Positions 18,762-26,527 of a DNA stretch of 52,073 nucleotides are shown here, in pieces; within the stretch, counting starts at the first letter, position 1; each line of letters opens with the position of its first letter. The translations under genes were made by a program, and so were the position numbers. This DNA comes from an uncultured Oscillospiraceae bacterium (GTDB lineage Bacteria > Bacillota > Clostridia > Oscillospirales > Oscillospiraceae). The stretch spans positions 1 to 52,073 of the forward strand of contig CAKTGM010000011.1 of the NCBI GenBank assembly GCA_934561515.1, written 5' to 3'. The notes beneath the pieces were generated by a model. That model saw only the letters and a program-made list of their open reading frames with translations. It had not been told where the DNA came from and made no database searches.

Positions 18762-19970
18762 TTACGGAATATAAAGCCAGGCGGAAGACGAGCCGACGAG
18801 CACCGCCGTGCCGTCCGAGCGCATCAGGACGGAGCGGGCGTATTCCGTGCCGTCGAGCCGCGCGTATTCCTCGAGCTGGGGGGTGTAGATCACGAGACTG
18901 TCGCTGTAGAGCACCGCGATATAGCGGCCCGCGGCGGACATGGACAGCACCTCGCCGGTCACATCAAGGCTTGCAAGGGTCGAGCCGTCCTGCGCGACGG
19001 TGACGAGCTTCATCGCGCTGCCCGAGCGGTAGCGGCCGAGGAGCAGCGCGGCAAAATTCTCACCGTTCAGGCTCTGGCCGCGCAGGTAGGGATATTCAAA
19101 GCGGTAGCTGCCCGAGAGCGAGCCTTCCGCCGTGAAGAGCGTGAGGCCCTCGTCCGTCAGGCACGCGAGCGTTCCGGCGACGCTGCCGGTCGAAAGGAGA
19201 AGCGAGCCTGTGAGCGTGTTGACCGCCGTCGGCTTGTCGCTGCCGAGGGAGTAGACGTTCACCGTGTCTGCAAAGCTGCCGCCCGACTCGCCGAGCGTCA
19301 CGGCGGCCATGTGCTTGCAGTCGCGCAGCACCGCCGCGTCGATGACGTAGCGCTCGGAGGAATGGAACGCAAGGACCTTCTCGCCCGAGGCGTCGTACAT
19401 CGTGACGGCGGATTTGTAGCCGCTCTTTTCCGCGTTGAGCGCCATATAGTCGGACGAGTTGAGCGAGACGGACAGAATGTCGCCGCTCAGGTCGCTGCTC
19501 ATGTCGCGCACGAGGCCGCTCGCGGAGAAAACGAGCAGCGACCGCCCGCCGATGTCATACACCGCGGCGGTCTGCCCGCCGACGGCGATGGCCGGGGTCG
19601 TGAGCTTCACATTCTCGCTGCAAACGATGCTGCCGTCGCTTCCGAGCACGGAAACGTTCGTCGTCGAGGCGACGATCAAGTGGTCGCCGAGCAGTGCGAA
19701 GACATTGCTTCGGTCGTTGCTGAAGGAATAGAGCTCTGCCTTGCCCTGTTCGTCCTGCTGCACCTTGTTGTAGGAAAAAAGGCGCCGGACGCTGTCAAGG
19801 CTGCTCAGGTCCTTCCATGCCGCGGCGACGACCACGGCCAGCACGACCACGAGCGTAAGGATGACCGTCAGCACCCGTTTGCCGCGGCGCGGCGCGGCCT
19901 GCGAGCGGCGGATCTCCTCGCGGATATTCTCTTCCTCTCTGCGGTCAGTCATTGAGTCGTTCATCCTCAT
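18762..19970 (-). CDS. Membrane-anchored beta-propeller-like protein (DUF5711)
   Basis: 402 residues. A basic cytoplasmic N-terminus with one transmembrane segment (VLTVILTLVVVLAVVVAAAW, about 33-52) is followed by about 350 residues of repeated beta-strand units (LLVFSASGLVRDM, LTLFTAEGSLSGS, LVTVAQDGSTLASL, LVIYTPQLEEYARL), suggesting a six- or seven-bladed propeller outside the cell. This matches the DUF5711 family common in Oscillospiraceae; no function is known. The start is uncertain: ATGs lie at 19970, 19964 and 19952, all overlapping the end of truA. GAGG at 19965-19968 would serve the one at 19952. Confidence 0.78.
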   Translation of the reverse strand: MRMNDSMTDRREEENIREEIRRSQAAPRRGKRVLTVILTLVVVLAVVVAAAWKDLSSLDSVRRLFSYNKVQQDEQGKAELYSFSNDRSNVFALLGDHLIVASTTNVSVLGSDGSIVCSENVKLTTPAIAVGGQTAAVYDIGGRSLLVFSASGLVRDMSSDLSGDILSVSLNSSDYMALNAEKSGYKSAVTMYDASGEKVLAFHSSERYVIDAAVLRDCKHMAAVTLGESGGSFADTVNVYSLGSDKPTAVNTLTGSLLLSTGSVAGTLACLTDEGLTLFTAEGSLSGSYRFEYPYLRGQSLNGENFAALLLGRYRSGSAMKLVTVAQDGSTLASLDVTGEVLSMSAAGRYIAVLYSDSLVIYTPQLEEYARLDGTEYARSVLMRSDGTAVLVGSSSAWLYIP

Positions 19971-20700
19971 ACCATAGTCTAGTCATGTACAGTCCGCCCG
20001 GCGGCACGGTGGGCCCTGCGAGCGAGCGGTCGCCGGAGGCAAGGATCTCGGGAATGTCCTCGGGCGTGAGCTTGCCCTCGGCGGCGTAGAGCACGGTGCC
20101 GGTGATGGCCCGTACCATGTTATACAGAAATCCGTCCGCGCAGACCTTGAGCTCCAGAAGATCGCCCGAACGCGACACGCGGCAGTAGTGCACGGTGCGC
20201 ACGGTGGTCTTCGTCTCCGTGCCGACGGAGCGCACGGCCCTGAAGTCGTGCGTGCCCTCGAAGGCGCGCGCCGCGCGGTCCATCACCTCTTCATCGAGGT
20301 GTTTGGGGTAAAAGTAGGCGCGGTCGACGTAGAACGGATTTTTGATGCGGGAGTTAAAAATGCGGTAGGTGTATTCCTTCTTTTGGCACGAGAGGATGGC
20401 GTTGAAATCGTCCGCCGCCTCGAGCGCCTCGCGCACGACGATATCCTCGGGCGTGTGCGTGTTCACGGCAAAGGGCAGGCGCTCAACCGGAATGCGGGAA
20501 TTCGTATGGAAATTCGCAACGTAGCGCTCGGCGTGCACGCCGGCGTCCGTGCGGCCGCAGCCGACGAGCTTGACGCTCTCGCCGCAGACCTTCGAAAGTC
20601 CCTTTTCCATCGTCTCGCAGACGCTTGAAACGGTCTTCTGCACCTGCCAGCCGTGGTAGGCGCTGCCGTTATACATGAGCTTGAGGGCAATGTTTCGCAT
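19945..20700 (-). CDS. truA: tRNA pseudouridine synthase A
   Basis: Makes pseudouridine at positions 38-40 of the tRNA anticodon arm. 251 residues, the usual length. The catalytic motif GCGRTDAGVHA contains the active-site Asp (residue 52). MYNGSAYHGWQVQ is present at the N-terminus, and KEYTYRIFNS and DGFLYNMVRAITGTVL are the RNA-binding and core motifs. It directly follows ecfT, an order seen in many Firmicutes, and its stop overlaps the DUF5711 gene. Confidence 0.95.
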   Translation of the reverse strand: MRNIALKLMYNGSAYHGWQVQKTVSSVCETMEKGLSKVCGESVKLVGCGRTDAGVHAERYVANFHTNSRIPVERLPFAVNTHTPEDIVVREALEAADDFNAILSCQKKEYTYRIFNSRIKNPFYVDRAYFYPKHLDEEVMDRAARAFEGTHDFRAVRSVGTETKTTVRTVHYCRVSRSGDLLELKVCADGFLYNMVRAITGTVLYAAEGKLTPEDIPEILASGDRSLAGPTVPPGGLYMTRLWYEDERLND

Positions 20701-20714
20701 AAAAGCGTCCTTTC

Positions 20715-21506
20715 TCAGCGCAGCACGATGACGACAGCCACCAGCGCCGCGTAATAGCCGAGCACAAGGTAGTCGCGCGTCTCATAGCGCAGCACGTTGA
20801 GCTTCGTGCGGCCCTCGCCGCCGTGGTAGCAGCGGCACTCCATGGCCGTGGCCAGCTCGTCGGCGCGGCGGAAGGCGCTGACGAAGAGGGGCACGAGCAG
20901 CGGCACGAGCGCCTTGGCGCGCTGCATGAGGCTGCCGGTCTCAAAGTCGGCGCCGCGCGCCTTCTGCGCGGACACGATCTTATCCGTTTCCTCGATGAGC
21001 GTGGGGATGAAGCGCAGCGCGATGGACATCATCATCGCCAGCTCGTGCACGGGGAGCTTGATGGCCTTGAGGGGGTTCAGCAGGCTCTCTAGGCCGTCCG
21101 TCAGGCGGATGGGCGAGGTCGTATAGGTGAGCAGGAACGTGCCCATGATCAAAAGCGTGATGCGCAGCATCATCGTAAAGGCCGCGCGCACGCCCTCGAG
21201 CGTCATGTGGAAGATCCAGAAGTGCCAGATCTCCTTGCCGGGCGTATAGAAAAGGTTCAGCACCGCCGTGAAGGCGATGATGAACAAAACGGGCTTGAGC
21301 CCCTTGAAGAGCGCCTTCACGCTCACGCGCGAGATGCGCACGGCGATCACGAGCGTCAAAACGAGGATGCCGTAGGCAAGGTAGCTCTTGGCGGTGAAGA
21401 GCGCCACGATGTAGAGCACCGTGATGAGCAGCTTCGTGCGCGGGTCGAGCTTATGGGCGAGCGTATCGCCCGGAAAATACTGTCCGAGCGTGATATCCTT
21501 CAGCAT
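20715..21506 (-). CDS. ecfT: ECF transporter transmembrane subunit EcfT
   Basis: 263 residues. Joins the two ATPases with exchangeable substrate-binding S-components for uptake of vitamins and metals. It starts GQYFPGDTLAHKLDPRTKLL, the family signature. About five membrane segments follow. The two coupling motifs are present in the C-terminal half: AQKARGADF and the variant AMECRCYHGG. The start overlaps ecfA2 by 7 bases. No S-component gene is in the window, which fits the shared group II arrangement. Confidence 0.94.
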   Translation of the reverse strand: MLKDITLGQYFPGDTLAHKLDPRTKLLITVLYIVALFTAKSYLAYGILVLTLVIAVRISRVSVKALFKGLKPVLFIIAFTAVLNLFYTPGKEIWHFWIFHMTLEGVRAAFTMMLRITLLIMGTFLLTYTTSPIRLTDGLESLLNPLKAIKLPVHELAMMMSIALRFIPTLIEETDKIVSAQKARGADFETGSLMQRAKALVPLLVPLFVSAFRRADELATAMECRCYHGGEGRTKLNVLRYETRDYLVLGYYAALVAVVIVLR

Positions 21507-22369
21507 TTCCTGCCGCCCCCCTTCTTCAGCGCGACAAGCTCCGCGCTCAGCTCCTCCACCGTGTAAACATCGGGCGAGATGGCAAGTCCCCGTTCGCGCA
21601 GCGCCATGGCGATGCGTGTGACCTGCGGCACGTCGAGTCCCGCGCCCATCAGCTCGTCGCCGCGGGCAAAGACCTCGCGCGGCGTGCCGCTCATGAGCAC
21701 ATGGCTGTCGGACAGTACCACGATGCGGTCAACGTTTTTCGCGATCTCCTCCATGCTGTGGCTCACGAGCACAACGGTCGTGCCGCGCTCGCGGTGGAAT
21801 TCGCGGATGTTTGCAAGCAGGCTCTCTCTGCCCTGCGGGTCAAGGCCCGCGCTCGGCTCATCGAGCACGAGCACCTCGGGCTCCATCGCAATAACGCCCG
21901 CGATGGCCACGCGGCGCTTCTGTCCGCCGGAGAGAGCGAAGGGCGACTTTTCCAGCAGCTCCTCCGAAAGCCCGGCAAAGCGCGCCGCCTCGCGCACGCG
22001 GCGGTCGATCTCGTCCTTCGATAAGCCCATATTCGTCGGGCCGAAGGCAATATCGCGATAGACCGTTTCCTCAAAGAGCTGATACTCCGGGTACTGGAAC
22101 ACAAGGCCCACGCGGAATCTCACGTCGCGTATCTTCTTGGGGTCGGCCCAGATGTCCTCCCCGCCAAGCAGGATGCGCCCGGAGGTGGGCTTCAAAAGGC
22201 CGTTCAGGTGCTGGATCAGCGTCGATTTTCCGCTGCCCGTGTGGCCGATGATGCCCAAAAATTCGCCGCGATAAATATCGAGCGACATATCCTGCACCGC
22301 ACTGCGGCAGAAGGGCGTGCCCGCGCCGTAGGTGTGCGTCAGGTTTTCTACACGAATGATCTCTTCCAA
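21500..22369 (-). CDS. ecfA2: ECF transporter ATPase EcfA2
   Basis: 289 residues. ABC ATPase with Walker A GHTGSGKSTL, Q-loop VFQYPEYQLFEETV, signature LSGGQKRRVAIAGV, Walker B VLVLDEPSAGLDP and the switch His in LVSHSMEEI. The YPEYQLFEETV Q-loop is typical of EcfA2. It forms a heterodimer with EcfA1, encoded immediately upstream, and drives EcfT. It ends in a Lys/Gly/Arg tail that overlaps the ecfT start. Confidence 0.94.
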   Translation of the reverse strand: MEEIIRVENLTHTYGAGTPFCRSAVQDMSLDIYRGEFLGIIGHTGSGKSTLIQHLNGLLKPTSGRILLGGEDIWADPKKIRDVRFRVGLVFQYPEYQLFEETVYRDIAFGPTNMGLSKDEIDRRVREAARFAGLSEELLEKSPFALSGGQKRRVAIAGVIAMEPEVLVLDEPSAGLDPQGRESLLANIREFHRERGTTVVLVSHSMEEIAKNVDRIVVLSDSHVLMSGTPREVFARGDELMGAGLDVPQVTRIAMALRERGLAISPDVYTVEELSAELVALKKGGGRKC

Positions 22370-22381
22370 GGTTCTGTCCTC

Positions 22382-23224
22382 TTAGGTAAAATTTTTCATG
22401 ATGGCGTCCGCGCACTCTTTCACGGTGATCGCGTCCGTCGGCACGTCCAGCCCCGCTTCGCGCAGGGAAAAGAGCAGCGAGACCGTGTCGGGCACGGCAA
22501 GGCCGATGTCCTCAAGCTCCTTTTTGCGGGTGAAGACCTCGCGCGGCGTGCCGTCCATCACGACAAGGCCGTCGTTCATCACGATCACGCGGTCGGCGTG
22601 CTCGGCTTCGTTCATGTGGTGGGTGATGAGCACCACGGTGATGCCCTGCTCGTAGTTGAGCTTTTCCACCGCCGCGAGCACCTCGCGCCGGCCCACGGGG
22701 TCGAGCATGGCGGTCGCCTCGTCGAGCACGATGCACTCCGGCTCCATCGCGAGCACGCCCGCGATGGCGATGCGCTGCTTCTGTCCGCCGGAGAGAAGGT
22801 GCGGCGCGTGCTTGACGTATTTCGACATCCCGACCGCCTCGAGCGCGTCGTCCACGCGCTTGCGGATCTCCTCGCTCGCTACGCCCAGATTCTCGGGCGC
22901 GAAGGCAACGTCCTCTTCGACGACGTTTGCGACGATCTGGTTATCCGGGTTCTGGAAGACCATGCCCACGCGCCTGCGGATCTCGAGCAAAAGCTCTTCG
23001 TTGCTCGTGTCCATGCCCTCAACGTAGACCTTGCCGCCGCTTGGCAGCAGAACTGCGTTGAAGGTCTTGGCAAGGGTCGATTTGCCGCTGCCGTTGTGCC
23101 CCAGCACCACGACAAAGCTGCCGCGCTCGATCTCCACGTCCACGCCGCGCAGCGCGCGCGTATTGCCCTCCCCTTCCGCGCCGGGATAGGTGAAGGCGAG
23201 GTCCTGTGTTTTTATCATTTCCAT
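22382..23224 (-). CDS. ecfA1: ECF transporter ATPase EcfA1
   Basis: 280 residues, from the ATG at 23224 with AAAGGAAA upstream. ABC ATPase with Walker A GHNGSGKSTL, Q-loop VFQNPDNQIVANVVEEDVAF (typical of EcfA1), signature LSGGQKQRIAIAGV, and Walker B CIVLDEATAMLDP. In EcfA1 the residue after Asp-Glu is often Ala-Thr instead of Pro-Ser, as here. It is 20 bases downstream of the methyltransferase gene. In many Firmicutes this gene instead follows rplQ, so the ribosomal operon has been separated from the module here. Confidence 0.94.
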   Translation of the reverse strand: MEMIKTQDLAFTYPGAEGEGNTRALRGVDVEIERGSFVVVLGHNGSGKSTLAKTFNAVLLPSGGKVYVEGMDTSNEELLLEIRRRVGMVFQNPDNQIVANVVEEDVAFAPENLGVASEEIRKRVDDALEAVGMSKYVKHAPHLLSGGQKQRIAIAGVLAMEPECIVLDEATAMLDPVGRREVLAAVEKLNYEQGITVVLITHHMNEAEHADRVIVMNDGLVVMDGTPREVFTRKKELEDIGLAVPDTVSLLFSLREAGLDVPTDAITVKECADAIMKNFT

Positions 23225-23244
23225 ATCGGTGCGTTTCCTTTTGT

Positions 23245-24108
23245 TTATTCACTGAACCAGCGGCCCGTTGCGCCGCAGGGCAGCGCAAGCCCCGTCTCCG
23301 TTACGGGAAGGCCCAGCTCGTCCCAGGTGACCTTGCCGCCGTACTTTTCCGCGACCAGCAAGTGCAGCATATAGCCGAGCACGGACGGGGCAAGCCCTGT
23401 CGTATACGAGTTGATGATGACAAACAGCGGCTTATCGGAGAGGACCTGCGAGCAGAGCTTTACAAAGGGGTAGAGATTGTCCTCGAGCTTCCACACCTCG
23501 CCCCCCGGACCGCGGCCGTAGCTCGGCGGGTCCATGATGATGGCGTCGTAGGTCTTGCCGCGGCGGATCTCACGCTCGACAAACTTCGCGCAGTCGTCGA
23601 TGATCCAGCGCACGGGCGCTTCGCCAAGGCCGCTCACGCGCGCGTTCTCGCGCGCCCAGTTGACCATGCCCTTCGCCGCGTCCACATGGCAGACCTGCGC
23701 GCCCGCCGCCGCGCACGCGACCGTCGCGCCGCCGGTGTAGGCAAAGAGGTTCAGCACGCGGATGGGTCTGCCCGCGTTTTTGATCTTCTCGCGCGCAAAG
23801 TCCCAGTTCACGGCCTGCTCGGGGAACAATCCCGTGTGCTTGAAGTTCATGGGCTTGACCTGAAAGGTGAGGTCCTTGTACTTCACCTGCCAGGATTCGG
23901 GGAGCTTGTCCTTATCCCAGTGTCCGCCGCCCGAGGACGAGCGGTAGTAGCGGCCCTGCGCGCTGCGCCAGCCGCGGTTCGTGTGCGGCGTCTCCCAGAT
24001 GGCCTGCGGGTCAGGGCGCACAAGGGTCTGTTTGCCCCAGCGCTCCAGCTTTTCCCCGCCGCCGCAGTCAAGCAGTTCATAATCTTCCCATCCGTCTGCG
24101 ATCCACAT
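23245..24108 (-). CDS. SAM-dependent methyltransferase, RlmI/RlmK-like
   Basis: 287 residues from the ATG at 24108, with AAGGAGA 7 bases upstream; the longer frame from 24144 lacks a site. The Rossmann motif I is VLNLFAYTGGATVACAAAGA, an acidic end of strand 2 is in VCHVDAAKGMVNWARENA, and motif IV is MDPPSYGRG, all as in 23S rRNA cytosine-5 methyltransferases of the RlmI type. It lacks an N-terminal PUA domain; instead there is a 90-residue region with DYELLDCGGGEKLERWG. The target base is not certain. It is the first gene of a long minus-strand series driven by a good promoter. Confidence 0.85.
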   Translation of the reverse strand: MWIADGWEDYELLDCGGGEKLERWGKQTLVRPDPQAIWETPHTNRGWRSAQGRYYRSSSGGGHWDKDKLPESWQVKYKDLTFQVKPMNFKHTGLFPEQAVNWDFAREKIKNAGRPIRVLNLFAYTGGATVACAAAGAQVCHVDAAKGMVNWARENARVSGLGEAPVRWIIDDCAKFVEREIRRGKTYDAIIMDPPSYGRGPGGEVWKLEDNLYPFVKLCSQVLSDKPLFVIINSYTTGLAPSVLGYMLHLLVAEKYGGKVTWDELGLPVTETGLALPCGATGRWFSE

Positions 24109-24156
24109 ATCGTATCTCCTTCGCCGCAAGGCATAGTAGTTCATAATAATCGTGTT

Positions 24157-24186
24157 ATTATACTACGTCCGCGCGGAGATAGTCAA
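24157..24186 (-). promoter_or_regulatory. Promoter of the methyltransferase-ecf-truA series
   Basis: On the minus strand TTGACT (24181-24186) and TATAAT (24157-24162) are separated by 18 bases. A 12-base palindrome ATCGTAAACGAT lies just upstream at 24194-24205, between this promoter and queH, and may be an operator. Confidence 0.78.
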
Positions 24187-24236
24187 TGTATAAATCGTAA
24201 ACGATACTTTATTTAAGTGTTTCCCGTTCTTTGCGA

Positions 24237-24265
24237 TGGACTTTACTGCGCATCTGTGCTATGCT
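24237..24265 (+). promoter_or_regulatory. Possible promoter of queH
   Basis: TGGACT (24237-24242) and TATGCT (24260-24265) with a 17-base spacer; TG precedes the -10 by one base. It would place the transcript start near 24272, about 30 bases before the queH ATG. Confidence 0.4.
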
Positions 24266-24301
24266 GACGAAAAGAAAACGATAGAAAGCCGGTCTTTTTT
24301 C

Positions 24302-24868
24302 ATGGATAAACTGCTGCTTCACTCCTGCTGCGCGCCCTGCTCGGTCTACTGCGTGGACACGCTGCGCGCCGAGGGCATCGAGCCCGACTCACTCTGGTTC
24401 AACCCCAACATCCACCCGTGGACGGAATACGACGCGCGCCGCCGCACGCTGCTGGAATACGGCGAAAAGGAGCACCTTGCGGTGCATATTCTGGAGGATT
24501 ATGGCCTGCGCGGCTTTGTCCGCGCCGTGAGCGGCGACATCGATCATCGCTGCGCGCACTGCTATACCCTCCGCCTCGGCACGGCGGCCAAATACGCCGC
24601 CGACCACGGCTACGACGCCTTCACCTCGTCGCTGCTCATCTCGCCCTATCAGGATCACGAGCTTTTGAAGGCCGTGGGGGAAACAATGGGCAAAAAGTAC
24701 GGCGTTCCCTTCTATTACCGCGACTTCCGCCCCGGCTTTCGCGAGGGGCAGAACAAGGCGCGCGAAATGGGACTTTATATGCAGAAATACTGCGGCTGCA
24801 TCTTCTCTGAAGAAGACCGCTATGAAACGAAGATCGAAAAGGCGAAAAAGCGCTACGCCGAGGAATGA
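24302..24868 (+). CDS. queH: Epoxyqueuosine reductase QueH
   Basis: Reduces epoxyqueuosine to queuosine in tRNA, the last step of queuosine synthesis, using iron-sulfur chemistry. 188 residues from the ATG at 24302, which begins the family start MDKLLLHSCCAPCS; the frame upstream to 24236 overlaps the predicted promoter. The ribosome site is weak. Family cysteines are seen in HSCCAPC, DHRCAHCY and KYCGCIFSE, with FNPNIHPWTEYDARR between. No other queuosine genes lie nearby. A very strong terminator follows, so it is a single-gene unit. Confidence 0.9.
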   Translation: MDKLLLHSCCAPCSVYCVDTLRAEGIEPDSLWFNPNIHPWTEYDARRRTLLEYGEKEHLAVHILEDYGLRGFVRAVSGDIDHRCAHCYTLRLGTAAKYAADHGYDAFTSSLLISPYQDHELLKAVGETMGKKYGVPFYYRDFRPGFREGQNKAREMGLYMQKYCGCIFSEEDRYETKIEKAKKRYAEE

Positions 24869-24873
24869 GCATA

Positions 24874-24921
24874 CGCAAGAGAGCACCGGGGCATCTGCCC
24901 CGGTGCTTTCTTGCGTTTTTT
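24874..24921 (+). terminator. Intrinsic terminator after queH
   Basis: 20-base arms (24874-24893 and 24896-24915) with a single G-T wobble and a TC turn, followed by six T residues. The aspartate kinase stop lies directly at its plus-side edge. Confidence 0.92.
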
Positions 24922-25895
24922 CACTCGATCAGCGCGCTGTGCGCAAGGCGCAGGCCGCGCTCCACGTCCTCGCGCGGCACGAAAACGCTCATCAGCCGCT
25001 CGCCGGTGACAACGGCGCAAGCCTTTACGCCGCCGCCCTCCAGCGCGGAAACGACCTTTTTCTTATATGCGCTGTCCGGCAGCGCGCGCCCGACGGCCGA
25101 GATGGACGCAAGCGGACTATTGCCGCTTTTTTGCTGCGTCACGCCGGTGACCGGCGCCTCCTCCCCCGCCTCGCACACGAGGCTGCCCGCGCTTTCTTCC
25201 CCGCATGACCTGACGGCGATGGGCACGGCGTACTTCTGCGCGAGTGCCACGCTGCGCGCATGCAGCACCTGCGCGCCCTTTTGCGCGAGCAGCAGCATAT
25301 CGTCATACGAAATGCGCTCCCGGCGCAGCGCATCGGGGCAGATGCGCGGGTCGGCGGAATAGATCCCGTCCACATCGGTGTAGATGATGAGCTCGTCGGC
25401 GCGAAGCGCCGCGGCGAGCGCCACGGCGCTCGTATCCGAGCCGCCGCGCCCGAGCGTTGTGATATCGCCCTTCTCATCGAGGCCCTGAAAGCCCGTCACG
25501 ACCACGATGCGCCCTCTTTCAAGCTCGCGCCGGATGCGCTCCGTGCCGACCGAATCGATCTGCGCATCGCCATGCACGCCGTCCGTGCGCACGGGCAGCT
25601 GCCATGCGCCCAGCGAGACCGCGTCCGCGCCCAGCGTTTTGAGCGCCATTGCCCCCAGCGCTGCGCTCACCTGCTCGCCCGAGGCGAGCAGCGCGTCCAG
25701 CTCGCGCTTATCGGGCGAGCCGGTCAGCTCATGTGCTTTTTCAAGCAGCATATCCGTTGTGTTCCCCTGCGCCGAGAGGACGACGACCACATCGCAGCCC
25801 TCGTCCCGGCGCTCCTTTGCGATATGTGCCATGCGCAGCAGACGTTCCGTGTCGCGCACCGAGCTGCCGCCGAATTTCTGCACGATCAGACTCAT
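24921..25895 (-). CDS. Aspartate kinase, short form with one ACT domain
   Basis: Phosphorylates aspartate, first step to lysine, threonine and methionine. 324 residues from the ATG at 25895 (GGAAGTGG upstream). The catalytic domain is complete: KFGGSSVRDTERL at the N-terminus, LASGEQVSAAL near 70, VTGFQGLDEKGDITTLGRGGSDTSA near 130-155, TDVDGIYSADPR near 170. Monofunctional aspartate kinases usually have about 400 residues with two ACT repeats. Here, after GVTQQKSG, only one ACT-like unit follows (LASISAVGRALPDSAYKKKVV to VPREDVERGLRLAHSALIE), most like the second repeat, so the first, usually the allosteric amino-acid site, seems to be missing. It lies behind an ACT regulator gene and a terminator-like hairpin. 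Confidence 0.9.
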   Translation of the reverse strand: MSLIVQKFGGSSVRDTERLLRMAHIAKERRDEGCDVVVVLSAQGNTTDMLLEKAHELTGSPDKRELDALLASGEQVSAALGAMALKTLGADAVSLGAWQLPVRTDGVHGDAQIDSVGTERIRRELERGRIVVVTGFQGLDEKGDITTLGRGGSDTSAVALAAALRADELIIYTDVDGIYSADPRICPDALRRERISYDDMLLLAQKGAQVLHARSVALAQKYAVPIAVRSCGEESAGSLVCEAGEEAPVTGVTQQKSGNSPLASISAVGRALPDSAYKKKVVSALEGGGVKACAVVTGERLMSVFVPREDVERGLRLAHSALIE

Positions 25896-25911
25896 TTGCA
25901 CCACTTCCAAC

Positions 25912-25957
25912 AAAAAAATGGATCGGCAGACCGCCAACGCGGGCTCTGCCAATCCAT
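25912..25957 (-). terminator. Terminator-like hairpin between the ACT regulator and aspartate kinase
   Basis: On the minus strand ATGGATTGGCAGA and TCTGCCGATCCAT form a 13-pair stem with one G-T wobble, followed by seven T residues ending 16 bases before the kinase ATG. There is no space for a promoter between the T-run and the start codon. The kinase must therefore be reached by read-through, which makes this a candidate attenuator. Confidence 0.75.
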
Positions 25958-25985
25958 CGTATGAAGGGGGACGAAACGCGGTGCC

Positions 25986-26426
25986 TCAGGCCGCGAGAAT
26001 GTCGAAGCGGACCACGCCGTCGAGCGCGGAGGCCGTGGCCATCATCTCCTCGATCGACTCCTGCATCTCCGACGTTTCCGCCGAGATCGTCACCGCCGCG
26101 CAGCCGTTGGTCGGGATGCTCTGGTTGATCGTGAGAATATTTGCGCCCGATTCGGCAAAGATAGCAAGGACGTTGGACAAAACGCCCGGATTGTTCTTGA
26201 GCATGGCATAAAACGTGATGATGCGGCCCGTCTTCATATCGTTGAAGGGACGCACCGCGTCGCGGTACTTATAAAAGGCGCTGCGGCTGATGCCGACGGC
26301 GCGGGCAGCGTCGCCCGCCGTGCGCACCTCGCCGGACTGGAGCATCCGCTTGGCCTCGGCCACCTTGATGAAGATCTCGGGCAGCGCGTCCGCCGAGACG
26401 ATGTAAAATTTCGTAGCTGGCATCAT
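25986..26426 (-). CDS. ACT-domain regulator, ThrR/PheB type
   Basis: 146 residues; two adjacent ATGs at 26426 and 26423 follow AGGAG by about 8 bases. The N-terminal half has a helix-turn-helix (LQSGEVRTAGDAARAVGISRSAFYKYRDAV), the C-terminal half an ACT domain (IITFYAMLKNNPGVLSNVLAIFAESGANILTINQ). This is the family once called PheB. The Bacillus subtilis member ThrR represses threonine synthesis genes and senses an amino acid through its ACT domain. Location directly before aspartate kinase fits control of the aspartate pathway. The specific amino acid sensed is inferred, not seen. Confidence 0.88.
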   Translation of the reverse strand: MMPATKFYIVSADALPEIFIKVAEAKRMLQSGEVRTAGDAARAVGISRSAFYKYRDAVRPFNDMKTGRIITFYAMLKNNPGVLSNVLAIFAESGANILTINQSIPTNGCAAVTISAETSEMQESIEEMMATASALDGVVRFDILAA

Positions 26427-26527
26427 ATTTGTTTCTCCTATACGGTCATTTGTCTTTTATTTGGCCTCAATTTTAGCATACCGCTGCGCGGAATGCAACT
26501 ACTATTTTCTCCGGGAGGTGGCGTCGC

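Noticed and set aside
25892..25957. A 21-codon Trp-rich reading frame (four Trp codons) within the attenuator hairpin before aspartate kinase, ending in an overlap with the kinase start
   Set aside because: No ribosome binding site precedes its ATG and a Trp-sensing leader makes little sense for aspartate kinase; the frame is probably chance, though worth remembering if attenuation is shown.
25960..25988. A complete T-box riboswitch before aspartate kinase
   Set aside because: Only the ACCGCG and CGTCCC pieces are present; the upstream 440 bases code for the ACT regulator, leaving no room for Stem I, and GGGTGG is absent.
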